64,000 nucleotides of DNA from Enoplosus armatus. Taxonomy: Eukaryota > Chordata > Actinopteri > Centrarchiformes > Enoplosidae. Location of the stretch: positions 15,716,833 through 15,780,832 of the forward strand of contig NC_092189.1 of NCBI RefSeq assembly GCF_043641665.1, in the 5' to 3' direction. Shown here piece by piece: positions 11,498 to 24,700 of this stretch; positions within the stretch are counted from its first letter, which is position 1, and the number at the start of each line of letters is the position of its first letter. A program made the position numbers and the translations under genes. The notes beneath the pieces were generated by a model. It had not been told where the DNA came from. It ran no database searches and worked only from the letters and a program-made list of their open reading frames with translations.

Positions 11498-14400
11498 TTA
11501 GACCATCTCATACTGGTTGTTGGTTATGTATCGAGACAAGCAGCAGGACAGGAAGATCCCAATGAGCTGAGACAAAACACACAAAACAAAGACATTTAAT
11601 ACACAACAAATGTTCTTCTTGGATGAAAGGAAAACTATGTTTGTTACCACCTGGATTGTATAGTTTTGCTCTCTTTTCTATTTCCCGCTATCTGACGCAG
11701 CTGTACAGAAGGGGGCATGGAGGGACCGCATCACGGGCTATAAATAACCGTCCACACAAACTATATCGTCTAAACAACGTTTTCAAAGCGAAAACAAAGT
11801 TGAAGTTATTACCTGCTGTCTGTCTGATTTGATTCTGCACAAAGACTATCTGGTTCAACTTTGACCTGCTGTACTTTGTTTTATAATGTGATGATTGATT
11901 ATAATCAACATATTAGTGTGGTCACGTTTGTTTTTACAGGCATATTATCTAGGCTTTTAAAACCACTCTCTTGTTCACTACTACCTAAGTAGTAGACACT
12001 TCATAGTCTATAGTGAGCAGTAAATTGAGATTTTGGACATGCATGGATCATTGACGTGGGGGTACTATGTATTGCATAAATTTCACACTCAGAATTCATT
12101 TTTGTTTGTCTGGCTGCTCTGTTATTTTAATTATTTATTGGTTTATTTAAACAGGGACGATGCACATTAATAGAGTTAGCCAGAAGGTTAATTTTCAGAT
12201 GTGACAAAGTCATCTGTCCAGACGATCCCCAGATCTCAACGAAGGAACGTGGGGGTAAAGCGTTTCTGTAACTAATGGGAATTCCACAAAAACAAGAAAC
12301 AATGTTGGGAAAACAAAATGTGCTTTAAACCTCCAGAAGAACAGCGCTGCCCCATTTGTTTGGAGACAAAGTATATGAAAGAACAACATGTGACGTACCT
12401 GGAAGAACGCAATCCCAAAAGAGATCCCCGCAATGATTCCCAGGTTGGCCTCCATCGTGTTGGTCACCCGTGAGAAGCAGCCCTACATGGCAGGAAAACA
12501 AAGATTTATAGAGGGGATTTTAAAGCTTTCTGCAAACACAGTCGGACAGATTTTGACTGATTACCCTGCTTGTTCCTGCATTTGAAAACTGATTTAAAAC
12601 TACACAAATATTTAGTGGTGGTGCAGGCAGTGAACTCACCGTTGTGTACACCTCTTTCTCAGCCTTGTCGAGGTTTTTCAGGGTCTCTGGTGAGCAGTTG
12701 GTGTTGTCTTTACAGCAGCTGGTAGGGATGCCCTTCTCTTTAAAGTAAGCCGTTTGATTCCAGTCGGTGTAGTTTGTCACCCCACAGCAATGCAACTATA
12801 TGGAAACAAAATTAATACAAACATTGTAACAAATGTCTTTATGCAACAGACAAGTGGGTCAAAAAGTGTTTTTTGATATCGGTTTTCTCGCCACAACAGA
12901 TTGAGTGATGTCACTGCAGATGTTTTGGATCACCTATTGGGAAAACACCTGCAGTGAAGTTTACACCCACAGAGAGCAGTACAGCAGCGCCTCTCTGCTC
13001 TCCGTAGTTTAGTGGCCCTTTTAAAATGTTCTTATATAAACAAGAGTTCTTTGGTTTGCACAGTGAGTCACAAACAAAGTCAGATAAGAGTAACACCATT
13101 AGTGTAATGAAAACCTCCCACTCACAGTCCTCTGGATGGCGTCAACTGCAATGCTGCTGCTGTCTGTGCTGTTGTATGACAGCACAGCGTTTTTATAGGC
13201 GACGCCTAACTTGGCCTTGATCTGGTGAATTCAAAACAAAATAGATTATATATTTTTAGTGAGCTGATGTGATCCATTTTTTAAATGTTTTAATGGATGA
13301 GTAACTCACCTCATGTCTGAAGATGAATCCTGAGACACCGGCCACGAGCTCAGCCAGGAACACCAAGGTCAAAAACATGGCGTACTGAAGGAAGCATGAA
13401 AAGAAATCTATTAAGCATGGCCACATCTGAAGGGAATATTTCAGGGAACTTTCTGCACCTTCACTGACCAGTTTGAGCATCCATGGGCTGCCGCGGCATG
13501 TAGCGAAGCAGCCGAACAGTCCGAAAATAACGATGGTGGCTCCAGTCCCGATGAGGACATATGGTGCATTGGTGCTCTCCTCAGAGGCCAGGGAGAAATA
13601 GGCCTCCAGGCTCACCTTCCCCCACACCCCGACGGCCAGCAGGATCACGCCTGTGAACTGAAGAACACAGCAGGGCGAGTCAGCTCCAGCATCAAAGAGC
13701 CAGAGAGAGAGAGATGAGCAGGTTTTAAGGGCCGTCTCTGACACAAGACCTAAGATTAAAGGCTCAAAACCACTCTGTCAATTACACTCTGGTATGGTGT
13801 GTAGGTTTTGCTTCCAGTGATTTTAAGTAACAAAGAATAACAAACAAACAAAGAAATGAAGAATAACTTCATGTTTAACAGCTCAAATAAAAAAAGTGAA
13901 CAGGGAGGATACAAGATTTGATCAGATTTGTTGCGGATATTTTTACAAACTTGGAACTGGTTCCGAAATTAAACCAAACTCGAAATCGGATGTAAAACTG
14001 TAAGGAAAGAAAATAAATCTGCCACAATTTTGATAATCTAATCATTTATTTGTCAAGCAAGAATGTCAAACATTTGCTGAATTTGATGCTTTTCTTCATA
14101 CACAACACTTTATGTACATTTGATATCTTTCGACAAAACAAGCCATTTGAAGACGACACTTTGGACTCTGGGAACTTGTGATGCCATCACTCACTATTTC
14201 AGTCAAATAAATAAATAATTCAATAAGTAAATAAAGGCAAGGCTTTGGCCGTGATAGACCAGTGATCTCCACTGAATCAGGCAAATACCAGGGAATCTTT
14301 TAATGAAGACCCATGATGTGCTGAATCCAGAAAAAACACAATTTCTCTTATTGATTTCTTTTGTTAAATCCACTGTTCTCAGGGGAGGAAATGCAGATGA

Positions 14401-16832
14401 AAAGAAGCAGATGAATAAGAGAGGAATACTAGAGCTCTAACACATGATACATATTAAGTAAAACGGGATATAGCCTCTAATATTGTCCACAATCACCATA
14501 TATTTGATATCCTCTCTTTCTGTCAGTCGTAAGATGCATGCTTCATATGCTGCAGATTATTTATTTACCCGTCAACATTTTAGCATAAAACACACCTGGG
14601 ATATCCCACTAGCCCCAGCCTGTAGTTTAATCATCACAGCATCTTTGGCTTTAAGACTGCCCACACAAGTCATTAGCTGGAGGGGAGGCATCAGCTCAAC
14701 CAGCCAAGAGCAATAAATTGCCAGATAAAAGCACTGACCTGAACTTTGTGTTAGCAGCAGCAGCAGCCTGAGATGGCTGTTTGCTCGGTACAAAGATTAA
14801 TGGGGGGGGCAAAGATATAAGTGCTCATTTTCTTCTGAAGACAAGCTTATGTTTATATCTTCCTTACACGTAATTAGGGCTGCAAGTAGCAATTACTTTT
14901 TATCATCAATTATTCAGCAGGTTATTAAATTATAACATCAATTATTCAGCTAGTTAGTGTCTCGATTTAATTGTTTTATTAACAAAATATCAGAAAATAG
15001 TGAAAACGCTTGTTGTAATTTCCCGCAGCCCAAAGTCATGTATTCAAATGTCTTGTTTCATACGCCCAACAGTCCAGACTCCAGAGATATTTGGTTTATT
15101 ATCATCATGACAAAGAAAAATATCAAATTAAAGCTGCAACGATTAGTCGATTAACTGGCAAGTCGATTGACTAGCAACTATTTTGAGAAGCGCACCTTTT
15201 TCAAGTAAAAATACCAAACATTCCCTTGTTCTTGCTTCTCAAGTATGATGACTTGCATATTTTCTTTGTCTTATGTTACAAAAAACTTGAATACCGTGTT
15301 GGTAGGACAAAACACAACATCTGAAGACGTTGCCTCAGGCTACAGGAAATTGTACTGACATCACACATTTTTGACATTTTAAAATCAAACAATTAATCTA
15401 CATCCCACCTGCATCAAATCCTCACATCTGAGAAGCTGGAACGAGCAAATGTTTTGCATTTTTGGATACACTAATGCTCTAATAGTTTCCATGAAGGCAA
15501 CTTTGTACTAATAATAGAGGAAACAGAGTGTTGATGATAATCTTCCACTTAATTCTAATTAAATGCCAGTCTAACATAGGAGAGATTTTAGTCAATGTAC
15601 AGTCGATGAGCTGTACATTGAAACTTTCCAAAACTGCCTCACACCAACACAAAACGAGAAGGTGCTGGAAGCAAAAAAAACCCAACAAATTTGGTGCAAT
15701 GCAATGTTTTGATCTTTTTTCACAGCTGGACCCTGAAAAATATGAACTTTGCCTACAGGCAAGCATACAATCCAACATATATAACGTTTGCAATAATAAA
15801 AATGTATAAATATATAATGATTTAAATCAAGCTTTTCTTTAAAGGAAATTCCTATTTTCCCTGTAATAAGTACCAAATTACATAGTCTGTTACATCAGCT
15901 GCAACGATTGGTGGACTAGCTGAACAAATTAACAAATTAATCAGCAACTATTTTGATAATTGATTAATTGTTTTGAGTCATATTTATATTTATAAAAAAA
16001 ATCTGACCAGTTTCAGCTTCTCAAATGCATATATTCTATGCTTTCTTTAGACTTGTATGATAGTAAACTGGGTATCTTTGGGGTTTTGACTGTTTGTTTC
16101 GAACATTTTATCGACCAAATTTATCAAGAAAAAAAAATCCACAGATCAAACAGTTAAAGAAGCCTCGCCTTTAATTGCAGCCCCAATTGTATCATAATAA
16201 AGTGTTACTGCAGTTTAACCGACTAAAGCGAACACTCGGTTATCAAAACGACTGCCGATTAATTTGCTGCCAATCGATTAATCGAATAATCTAATCTACA
16301 AATAATCTTTATGTATAATTAAATTGGATTGTAGAACAACGAGAGATAAAGTGTTATATCTAACCTTCAACGGATAATGTGTCACTTCTGATAACTATAC
16401 AACGCTGTAGTTAACTGTTAGTTAACTGAAACGTGAAATGTTTCTCTCTACCAGTGACACGGAATAACGTTAGCTAACGGCTGTTTTTAGAACACTAAAA
16501 CGTTGACAAATGAACATCTGCTCCAACGGTCGGTACATTTTCAACAAGTGGTTCTTTATGTCAACACAAAACCAACTCCACTTTTTACTTGTGGACATTT
16601 ATTCGACATGTTTAACTCCTAGTGTGTGTGTCCCTGTCGTGATTTAAGGAGACGATGTGGGTTAGTTAGCCGTGTTGGCACCGCCGCCGCTTTTAGCCCA
16701 TTGTTGCTCCCTTAGCTTGTTGTCCCCCATGTCAGACAAACTCACCCAGAATATGAGGCTGTAGGAGATGAGGAAAGTCTTCAGGCAGGTAATCACTGGC
16801 TTCGTCTGAAGCCGTCGAGACGGCGGCGACAT
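11498..16832 (-). CDS. tspan6: Tetraspanin-6
   Basis: Seven coding exons: 16832-16746, 13657-13469, 13384-13310, 13221-13126, 12795-12640, 12482-12399 and 11566-11498. All join in phase 0 to give 251 residues. The start ATG sits in a near-ideal ACCACCATG context. Membrane segments are at about 19-41, 60-83, 93-115 and 215-240. The large extracellular loop carries CCG at 152-154, a PTSCC motif with C176-C177, then C183 and C203, plus sequons NST134, NYT157 and NQT162. N-terminal SRRLQTKPVITC and C-terminal ITNNQYEMV match human TSPAN6 closely. Known role: a four-span scaffold in tetraspanin-enriched membranes; TSPAN6 has been linked to negative regulation of RIG-I-like receptor signalling and to exosome biogenesis. 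The close paralogue TSPAN7 is the main alternative, but the ends and the neighbour srpx2 favour tspan6. Intron 1 (3.1 kb) holds several TCGATTAATCG-type repeats. Confidence 0.95.
14877..15345. repeat. Two adjacent TCGATTAATCG-type repeats
   Basis: Copies begin at GGGCTGCAAGTAGCAATTA (about 14878) and AAAGCTGCAACGATTAGTCG (about 15131). Each goes on with a region ending in the family's TTGAAGACG or similar block. The family motif is GCTGCAACGATTAGTCGATTA. Other copies are near 15897, 16240, 20035, 36198, 47505, 47818, 49370, 55240, 56125 and 58225. Confidence 0.6.
15897..16310. repeat. TCGATTAATCG-type repeat copies
   Basis: Starts CAGCTGCAACGATTGGTGG, has TTTTGATAATTGATTAATTG, GTTTCAGCTTCTC and GTAAACTGGGTATCTTTGG in the expected order, and ends near TTTAATTGCAGCCCC. 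A short further piece, CCAATCGATTAATCGAATAA, lies at 16272-16291. Confidence 0.6.
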
Positions 16833-18733
16833 GGTGGTGTTGTTTTTTATATTTACTTTAAGCTGAAAAAGAGGGAGAAAAGTTCACTTCACAGCGCCCT
16901 GGAGGCGAGAGGGGAGAAAAAACTTCGGGCATAAATCCAAGAAGAGAGAGGGGGAAGTGTCGTCACTAACCCAGATTCACTTTCCTGATGGGATGAAAAC
17001 AGCCTTCCACCCTCCAGACCAGCGTCAAGTCCGCAGCAACATCCAACACATGTCACCGTCACATACACTTCAGAATAAAACACTGCCTGCGTTACTTTTC
17101 AACGGACTCCACTCATTTTCTTGCAAAACTGTCTCGTCAGAGGTGGAGGAAGCACACATCTGCTGCTTCAGTAAAAGTAGCAATACCACTGCGTAGAAAT
17201 ATGAGTACAAGTAAAAATCATGCATTCAAACACTAATCTGTGAATCACTTTAATGTTGCAGCTGATTAAGGTGGGGCTATTTTTACTAGGCCTACATATG
17301 CTGCTTCCACCAAGGGATCAATAAAGTCGTATCTTTATCAGTGATAATACATCATAATTTCTTTGCATTTTGCATTAATCTGAATTTGCAAACTAACTAG
17401 TAACTAAAGCTGTCAAATGAATGTAGTGGAGCAGATGTATAAAGCAGCAATAAATGGAAATGCTCAAGTAAAGTACAAGTACCTCAAAATAAAGTACAAT
17501 ACTTGACTAAATGTACTTTCCACCACTGTGTCTCATTATATGTTAATGTAAATCCTCAAAACACAGCTGTGGAGGCCAACAGTTTAGCTTGATTAAAATG
17601 ATAAGCCGTACCATCTCCTGATGTTTCTATCTTACAATTTTGACTTTAAATACGACTTAGTAATCTAATTGATTTTAACCTCCTAAGAAAAATTATGAGC
17701 TGATAAGTTATTTTTGACGTTGTATCTCGTCTTAACAAAAGTATGTTTATTTTTAATTCGTAACATTTTTTTTCTTTTCTTGGTTAAAGTGGGCTTCCTT
17801 TTATAGTCCCAGTTTCCAGCAAATTTTGTTTTCTTTAACTTGATAAAATGCATGCTTTTATTTTGAAGGCAGCAGCGTTATTTCCGGTCTCACGCTGTCT
17901 CACTTTATAAGTAAAGGCTTCGCTCCTTTTGGTGATGTGACACACTTGGATGGGCTAAATTACATCAGCTGGTAAATATAATTACCATAACATGGCGCTC
18001 ATAAGATTTTTTTTTTTAAATCTAATTTCCACTCAAATTACATCTGTTAGGCTTCCTGTGGGACACATGTAACCAAATCACACGCGACGACACTCACAAC
18101 AACACATTATATTAAATCCTACAAGTGGACACTAGAAATATTACAACAAACCTGTGTGGCGTATTTTAACTTTGTAAACTTGTTTTCGGAAAGTGCAATA
18201 TAAATAAACGATATTATTAAGTATTATTAGTCTATAATAACTTGGTAATGAGGAGAACATCATTCACAAGGAGGACTATAAAGGACTATATGAGTATCAT
18301 CATCAGGGGGGATTAATAATGTGTTAAACATTAGTTTAACTGCATTTTCATTTGTTGCCTATAACTTTCTGGGCTTTTGAGCTGTATGAGGGGTGTGGTT
18401 TAGTAAAATGTCTCAATCATCATGCTTAATACAGCGGTGGGAGGAAACACACCAACATGAGGGGTCCGATAGCGCCACCAAGTGGTTTTGGACTTTGATG
18501 ATGAACCAGAAGGATCCTTGCTTCACAAAAACTGCGGAGGCTCTGGTGCGACGGGAGCGCCTCTTGTCCTCAGCGGGGATAATTCCGTTTTTTTTGGGTG
18601 GTTTGTCAAACTAGTTGTGAACTTTCCCTGTTTTATCATTTTGTCCGCTTTTTTTGTTGGACTCTGGGATCTGAACCACGCTGCGCAAAAAACTTTTTTC
18701 CCCCCACAGGAGTGTCATCTTTGCGTTTCTGAC
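16833..18733. promoter_or_regulatory. Divergent intergenic region between tspan6 and srpx2
   Basis: The two genes start head to head, 1.9 kb apart. Near tspan6 the sequence is CpG-containing, and an acceptor-like CCTCTTTTTCAG|CTTAAAG on the minus strand near 16863 suggests a spliced leader. Near srpx2, TTTTTTCCCCCCACAG|GAG at about 18696-18711 is an acceptor-like site just ahead of the chosen ATG. A GTACTTGAGTA-family element occupies 17138-17530. No TATA box could be assigned to either gene. Confidence 0.45.
17138..17530. repeat. GTACTTGAGTA-family element, both ends present
   Basis: Left end CAGAGGTGGAGGAAGCAC and right end ACTTTCCACCACTGTG are inverted copies. Interior motifs are CAGTAAAAGTAGCAATACC on the left and AAAGTACAAGTACCTCAAAA on the right. 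About 390 bp long. Confidence 0.65.
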
Positions 18734-21635
18734 ATGCCCCTCAGCCGCTCTGCTGTTGTGTTCATTTTCTGCTTCACAGGTGAGTTCACGAGTCTAAACA
18801 ATAAAAGGTAGGAAACGCATGTCTTTAGTTATTTGTCCGTGTTTGTATGATTTAATTTAAATCAGGCAATGGCGTCAAGATGCCTTTTCATTTTTTGTAA
18901 ATCATCACTAAAAAGTTGTTAAAAAAAAATCTAATATCATGATTGCTAGAGACAAGTCACTCAAACACACCCACAGGAACAACAGCTGTATTAGATGCAG
19001 ATGTGCTGAATGTTTGAGGCGACTGGATGAATGCAAATGGTGCCCACTCCTCCCTGCAGGAATGAAGAGCTGGGGATGCAGCTCCTCCTCAACATCTCCC
19101 AACATGCAACTGGCCGGAATCCAGTCAAAATGAATTTAGAAAAATAAGCTGTGTGAGCCGCCTTCTTCTTCAGGTGCCCCTCGGCTCGCTGACAGGCAGT
19201 TTAATTACAACTGGGCTCCAATCACTGCCTGTTAATTACTGAGGAGCCCCCCCCCTCCTCTGGGCCAAGTGTGCTAAAGCCTTCATTTAATCCTGCAGGA
19301 TAATCACATGACCTGAGATCCACCTCGAAGCATGAGCTCAGGTGATACTGCAGAGCGATTGAAAGGATGCTGGTCATTATCTCACCTTTGTCATTAGAGA
19401 TAGATGAAGCCTTTTATAACTCAGACAGAGTGCACACCTTCCTCTGGTGTGACTCATCCCTGCCCAGCAGTGTGAGTGCTGCGTGATGCACAGTGTGTGT
19501 GTGTGTGTGTGTATGTGTCAGCGTCTTGGTATTCTGCAGCCTCAAAGAAGTATTCAGATCCTTTACTTGAGTAAAAGTACCAGTGCAAGTCCTGTATTAA
19601 AGCCCTACTTAAGTATTATCAGCTAAATGTACTTTAAGTGTCAAAAATTAAAGTACTAGTTCTGCAGAATAATGGCCCCTGTGACTGATACTAGATATTA
19701 GATATTAGATTGTTAATACTGATGCATCAATATATAATTAGCATTTTACTGTTGTAGCTGCTGGAAATGGAGCTAGTTTTTAACTACTTACCTAGGGGTC
19801 GGGCCCCTCCGAAGGCTCACTCAATAGTTGTTCTGATACACAAATGTGTATTACATTTTTGGATTATTCTCTAATGTTTGCTTTTTTGTGTGAATTAATA
19901 GATAATTGTACCTCTTTGGGCCTCGAACAGTTATTGAGATGAAACTACGTGAGAAGTTTAGAGTGGAAATGTCTCTTTGGTGGAACAGCTGACAACTCAA
20001 AGACTTCTGAGACATGTCAAGGGGTCCCAAGACAGAGCTGCAACAATTAGTCGATTAATCGATTGACAGAAAATTCACTGGCAACTATTTAGATAATCAA
20101 ATGATCGTTGTTTCATTTTTTAAGCAAATAATTTAATCTGGATTTGATGCTTTTCTTTGTTGATAGATGATAATGATAATAAACTGGAGATCTTTGTAGT
20201 TTCGTTGTAGGTCTTTAACAATGTGTTGGATTTTATAAGTTTATCGTACTGTATGTAAAATTTGAAAAGTAACTAGTGACTATAGCTGTCAGTAAAATGC
20301 AGTGGAGTAAAAACTACACTATTTCCCTCTGAAATGTAGGTGAGTACAAGCATAAAGTAGCATAAAATGGCCAAGTAAAGTACAAGTACCTCAAAGTTAT
20401 ACTTAGGTAGAGCACTTGAGTAAATGTACTTGGTTATTTTTCAGCACTGCAGTAGTTTTAGCTGCATGGAATTAAAAATATTTTTTTTACTGCCATATGC
20501 ATGATGAGTGCATGTCACCAGAAGTAATGTCTGTCTCTACTTGAGCCCTGCAGTTTATTTCCTCTGTGACTAACTCTCTGTAAGTGGGGGGGTTGGGAAA
20601 TATTAGTCTGGGGAAGTGTTGCTGAGTGGAACATCGGGCTCATTACGAGGAAAAATGCTGACTACATGTTTAATCCGCACATGGCTGGAAGAATCTGAAG
20701 CAGCTTCCAGAGTAGGGAAGTTTAATGTGAGGCTTCATTATTATTAGAAACTGTGTTGAAGTGAACTTTATGTGCCAGAAAACAGAAGCAAAGGAAGCAA
20801 AGTACAGGAACTGACTCGAGATGGGGGGGTGGAGGTTGACAGACTGGAAAGTTTGGCACTCAGTTCTAAACATGGAGTCATTTTTGGGATTTCCAAAGGG
20901 ATAATGTGCCTGAACCACAACTGCTGAGAGAGGAGGATAACAGTGAAAAGGATTTATTGTGCAGAAAGACAAAAATCAGAATGAATGCCATAGTAATGTA
21001 CGCAAGCCCTTCTGCTGAGTGCATGAAAAGATATGAGTAAGAGGCACGATCTCCAAGTGAGTAATGAAAACATGCTGTTTGTCCTAATCTGTGGTGAAGT
21101 TATTGTCGAGTTAAAAGGCCTGAAAACACGACAACATAAAGTCTAACATCCTCTCTCTGCGCTTCATATCTCCGTTCATTTCTGTCCCTTCAAAAAAAGC
21201 AACATAATATTTATTTGCAAGACATTTGCAAGATTTCCATGTTCTCTGACCCTGCTCGCAGGCGTTTTTTCCATTAGCATCACTGATCGCAAATCCAGGT
21301 GTGTGTGGACTGGAATGTTATTGAGCTCCTGTTAAAGGAAACCTGAAAGGAAGTTACGGAAAAGAGATTGTGTGGGGAGAATCAATTGCATGCCAGACTG
21401 CCTCTGTTTGACCTATATATATAACACTCAGATATACAGAAGCTCAATCAGTCACAATGTTTGACTGATCTGAGAACAGTGTTTGGCATCTGACATCTTG
21501 GTCACATGTTAAAGGTTTGTTTTGTGTTTCCAGCTGCCTGTGGGACCACAGTAGAAGACAGCTACAGTGACTTTGCAGAAGAAGACAACACTCCGCAACT
21601 AGACTATAAAAGTGCGTATAAAAACACACACACAG

Positions 21636-21669
<34 letters not shown>

Positions 21670-21670
21670 A

Positions 21671-21711
<41 letters not shown>

Positions 21712-24700
21712 ACACACACACACTCAGAGATTCTGCTATTACATATTACCGTGTGGTTGCTCTGGAATCCAAGTATAAGAAGCTTTGCCATAATGCCTGT
21801 ATAAATGTTTATGTTAAGAAGATAAATTAATGTAATGTGTTATGGAGACATAACGTTTTAGAGGATGATGCTAATCATTGATTAAGTAATTCTCCTGGCA
21901 TTACCTCTATTTTGCTTATATGCTCATATTCTGATTGTCACCAATTTGAAACCTATTATTGCAATTCAATTAACTAAACTTATAAAATAAAATAAAATAT
22001 TGTGAGAATGAATTAGGGTGCTCTGGGTCAAACTCCTCTGGATGTGTTAGGTGTAAATCAGTGATCAGGACATGTATCAGTGTGATGGAGTCATGTATTT
22101 TATTTGTTGGATAACCCCAAAGCAGACATTTATACTCCAATAATATCCAATAACTATTTCTCAATTGATTTTCCGGAATATTTATTACATCACGATATAA
22201 GGGTTAGAGGTTAGGATTACTTCAGTACCCTGCTTTCTACCATTAGTGCTTCACACAGATTTGGTTACTCTTTAAACGCAGACCCATACTGGTGTCATTC
22301 TCCGGGTGTGACCAATGGGGAGGTGACCTGTCAGTCCCCTCGAGGCCCGGCCTACCGGAGCACGTTGGGCACCCGCTGTGAGATGAACTGCGATCGAGGA
22401 TACCGACTGGTGGGAAAGAGGTCAATTCAGTGCCTCGCCAACCGCCGCTGGTCTGGGACTGCTTACTGCCGCAGTATGTGGAAGTTGAGATTTTAAAATC
22501 TCTTTTTAAAATTATATTCAACAAATCCCATGAAAAGACCAAAACCAACAATGAATTGATCCTACTAACAAGTGTTGTCCGTGTAGCCAAAACCTGGGCA
22601 CTGTCGTTCATTTTGAGTCGATAGCACATGCACCTTCCTGCTGCTGTAAGATCTCAATAGCTTGCAAAACGTGTATTAATCCGCTGCTGAAAGTAGTCCC
22701 CATCAAATGCAGCTTTTTTACTAGTGTTTGAGTAACATTTGCTAAAACCTACAGTGCCCAGTTGTTTCAGGAAATTATTTAGCCTTTTTTTAAAAATGAA
22801 AGTATTACCTTATGACCTGCTTTTAAAGATTTACATCTTCAGTAGCAATAAATGGGCTTGGAGATTGAATTCAACAGATTTTGGTCTTTCAGGGGATTTG
22901 GTGACAATAACAAAAGTATAGCACATCTCTATCCTGAGGTATACACTGATTCTGTGATTGTTTTGACCTCTACACTCAACATACTGGATGTCTGTGTGCT
23001 GATGTTCCTTCAGAGATGCGTTGCCATGTGCTGCCTCTCATTCCACATGGCAGATACAGCTGCACTCAAGGCTTTGTCGTGGACTCCAGGTGTGACTTCA
23101 CCTGCGACCCCGGCTATCGCATCGAGGGGCAACACTCACGCACCTGTCAGCATGGGGGGTCATGGAGCGGAGGACAGCCGGACTGCACAGGTACATGTTA
23201 TTATTACTAAATTCAGGCCATCTGTGTTGCTGTTCTTTCATGAGCCCAGATCCCCATGTGTCCAGTCTCACAGTCACACGAAAACAAGCACATTTCCTGC
23301 TCGCTGTTCTTTGGACTGAATCCAGATCTGCAGTCTTTCAGTCCTCATGTTCTGCTCTGTTTGACTATCCAAAAACAACGTAGCCATTTAAATGACTTTC
23401 CTTCCTGCAGAATCTCCAATATTGTTGTAAATTTCCAACTGTTTACTTCAGATACTGATCCTCCAAAGATCAAGTGTCCTCCGTCCAGACTCAAGGTCGC
23501 AGAGCCTGGAAAACTCACTGCTATGGTGACCTGGGACCCTCCCACTGCCAAGGATACTGCTGACAAATCGCTCGAGTATGTCACTCCTTTCCTTTGCTTC
23601 CCTTTCCTGCTCACTTTAAAATGGAATTAAACATTGGCCTTTTACTGTGCTCGTCTCTCTGCAGTGTAATACTAGTAGGCCAGGAGCCAGGCTCTGACTT
23701 TAAAGAGGGCGCAAGCATTATCCGCTACAAAGTGTACGATCAAGCCAGGAACAGAGCTGCCTGCAAGTTTATTGTACGTGTTGAGGGTAAGCTGCCAAAC
23801 CTTCATTTTTAAACTCATGAAATGAGTTACATTATACTACACACTAACTTGAAGACAGCATTATAACTTACAGGATTGGATTTCTTATTTCCACTGTGTT
23901 CTCCCTCCAGTGAGAAGATGTCCGGATCTACCTCCACCTCTGCACGGCTACCTCACCTGCTCCTCTGCTGGGAATAACTATGGCGCAACTTGTGAATACC
24001 ACTGTGACGGAGGGTATGAACGGAGAGGCATATCTAGTCGTGTCTGCCAGTTCAACCGCAGCTGGGGCGGAGGACCTGCTGAGTGTGTTCGTGAGTCTGC
24101 ATGCTTATGAATCTACCACATATACATAATAATATACGTGTGTGAGTGGGTATAAATGCAGGGTGCAATTGTGACCTTGTGTGTTTGTAGCAATGGAGAT
24201 TAAATCAGATGTAAAGACGGCCTCCGCTCTCCTGGATCAGTTCTATGAAAAGAGGAGGCTGCTGATCATGTCTGCGCCCAACATATCTGACCCAGACTAC
24301 CAACTGCAGAACATCATGATACAAGTGAGGAAACTTTTTGCTGCTGGTGACTTTGCATGAATCTCAGCCCCCAAAAAAAGACAGTTTCTCAAAATCAGTT
24401 TTCCTTGTTTCAACCAGAAATCCGACTGTGGATTAGACCTGCGACATGTAACCCTGATCGAGCTCCTGGGCTCCCCGCCTCGTGAGACGGGTCGCATTAA
24501 AGAAAGTCTGCTCAACTCTGAAGTCATCGAGGGTTTGAGGTAATAGTGAGATACTGCATCACTTAGTTATTGAGCACTTTATTTAAATGCCAGGAGCCTC
24601 CTCATAAAAAGGGAGCCTCTGTTAGTTTGACTTTAAAAGGAAAAAAATCCGCTCGGAAGATTAACACTGTTAGAAATAGCAGTGTAATAATTCCAGGGTG

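Noticed and set aside
18482..18733. In-frame N-terminal extension of srpx2 from an upstream ATG
   Set aside because: It would bury the signal peptide behind 84 residues of low-complexity translation, and an acceptor-like site at 18711 suggests the upstream part is not even in the same exon.
21506..21830. His/Thr-rich and Cys/Val-rich open frames
   Set aside because: Translations of the CA microsatellite; only the part up to 21611 is real coding sequence, in srpx2 exon 2.
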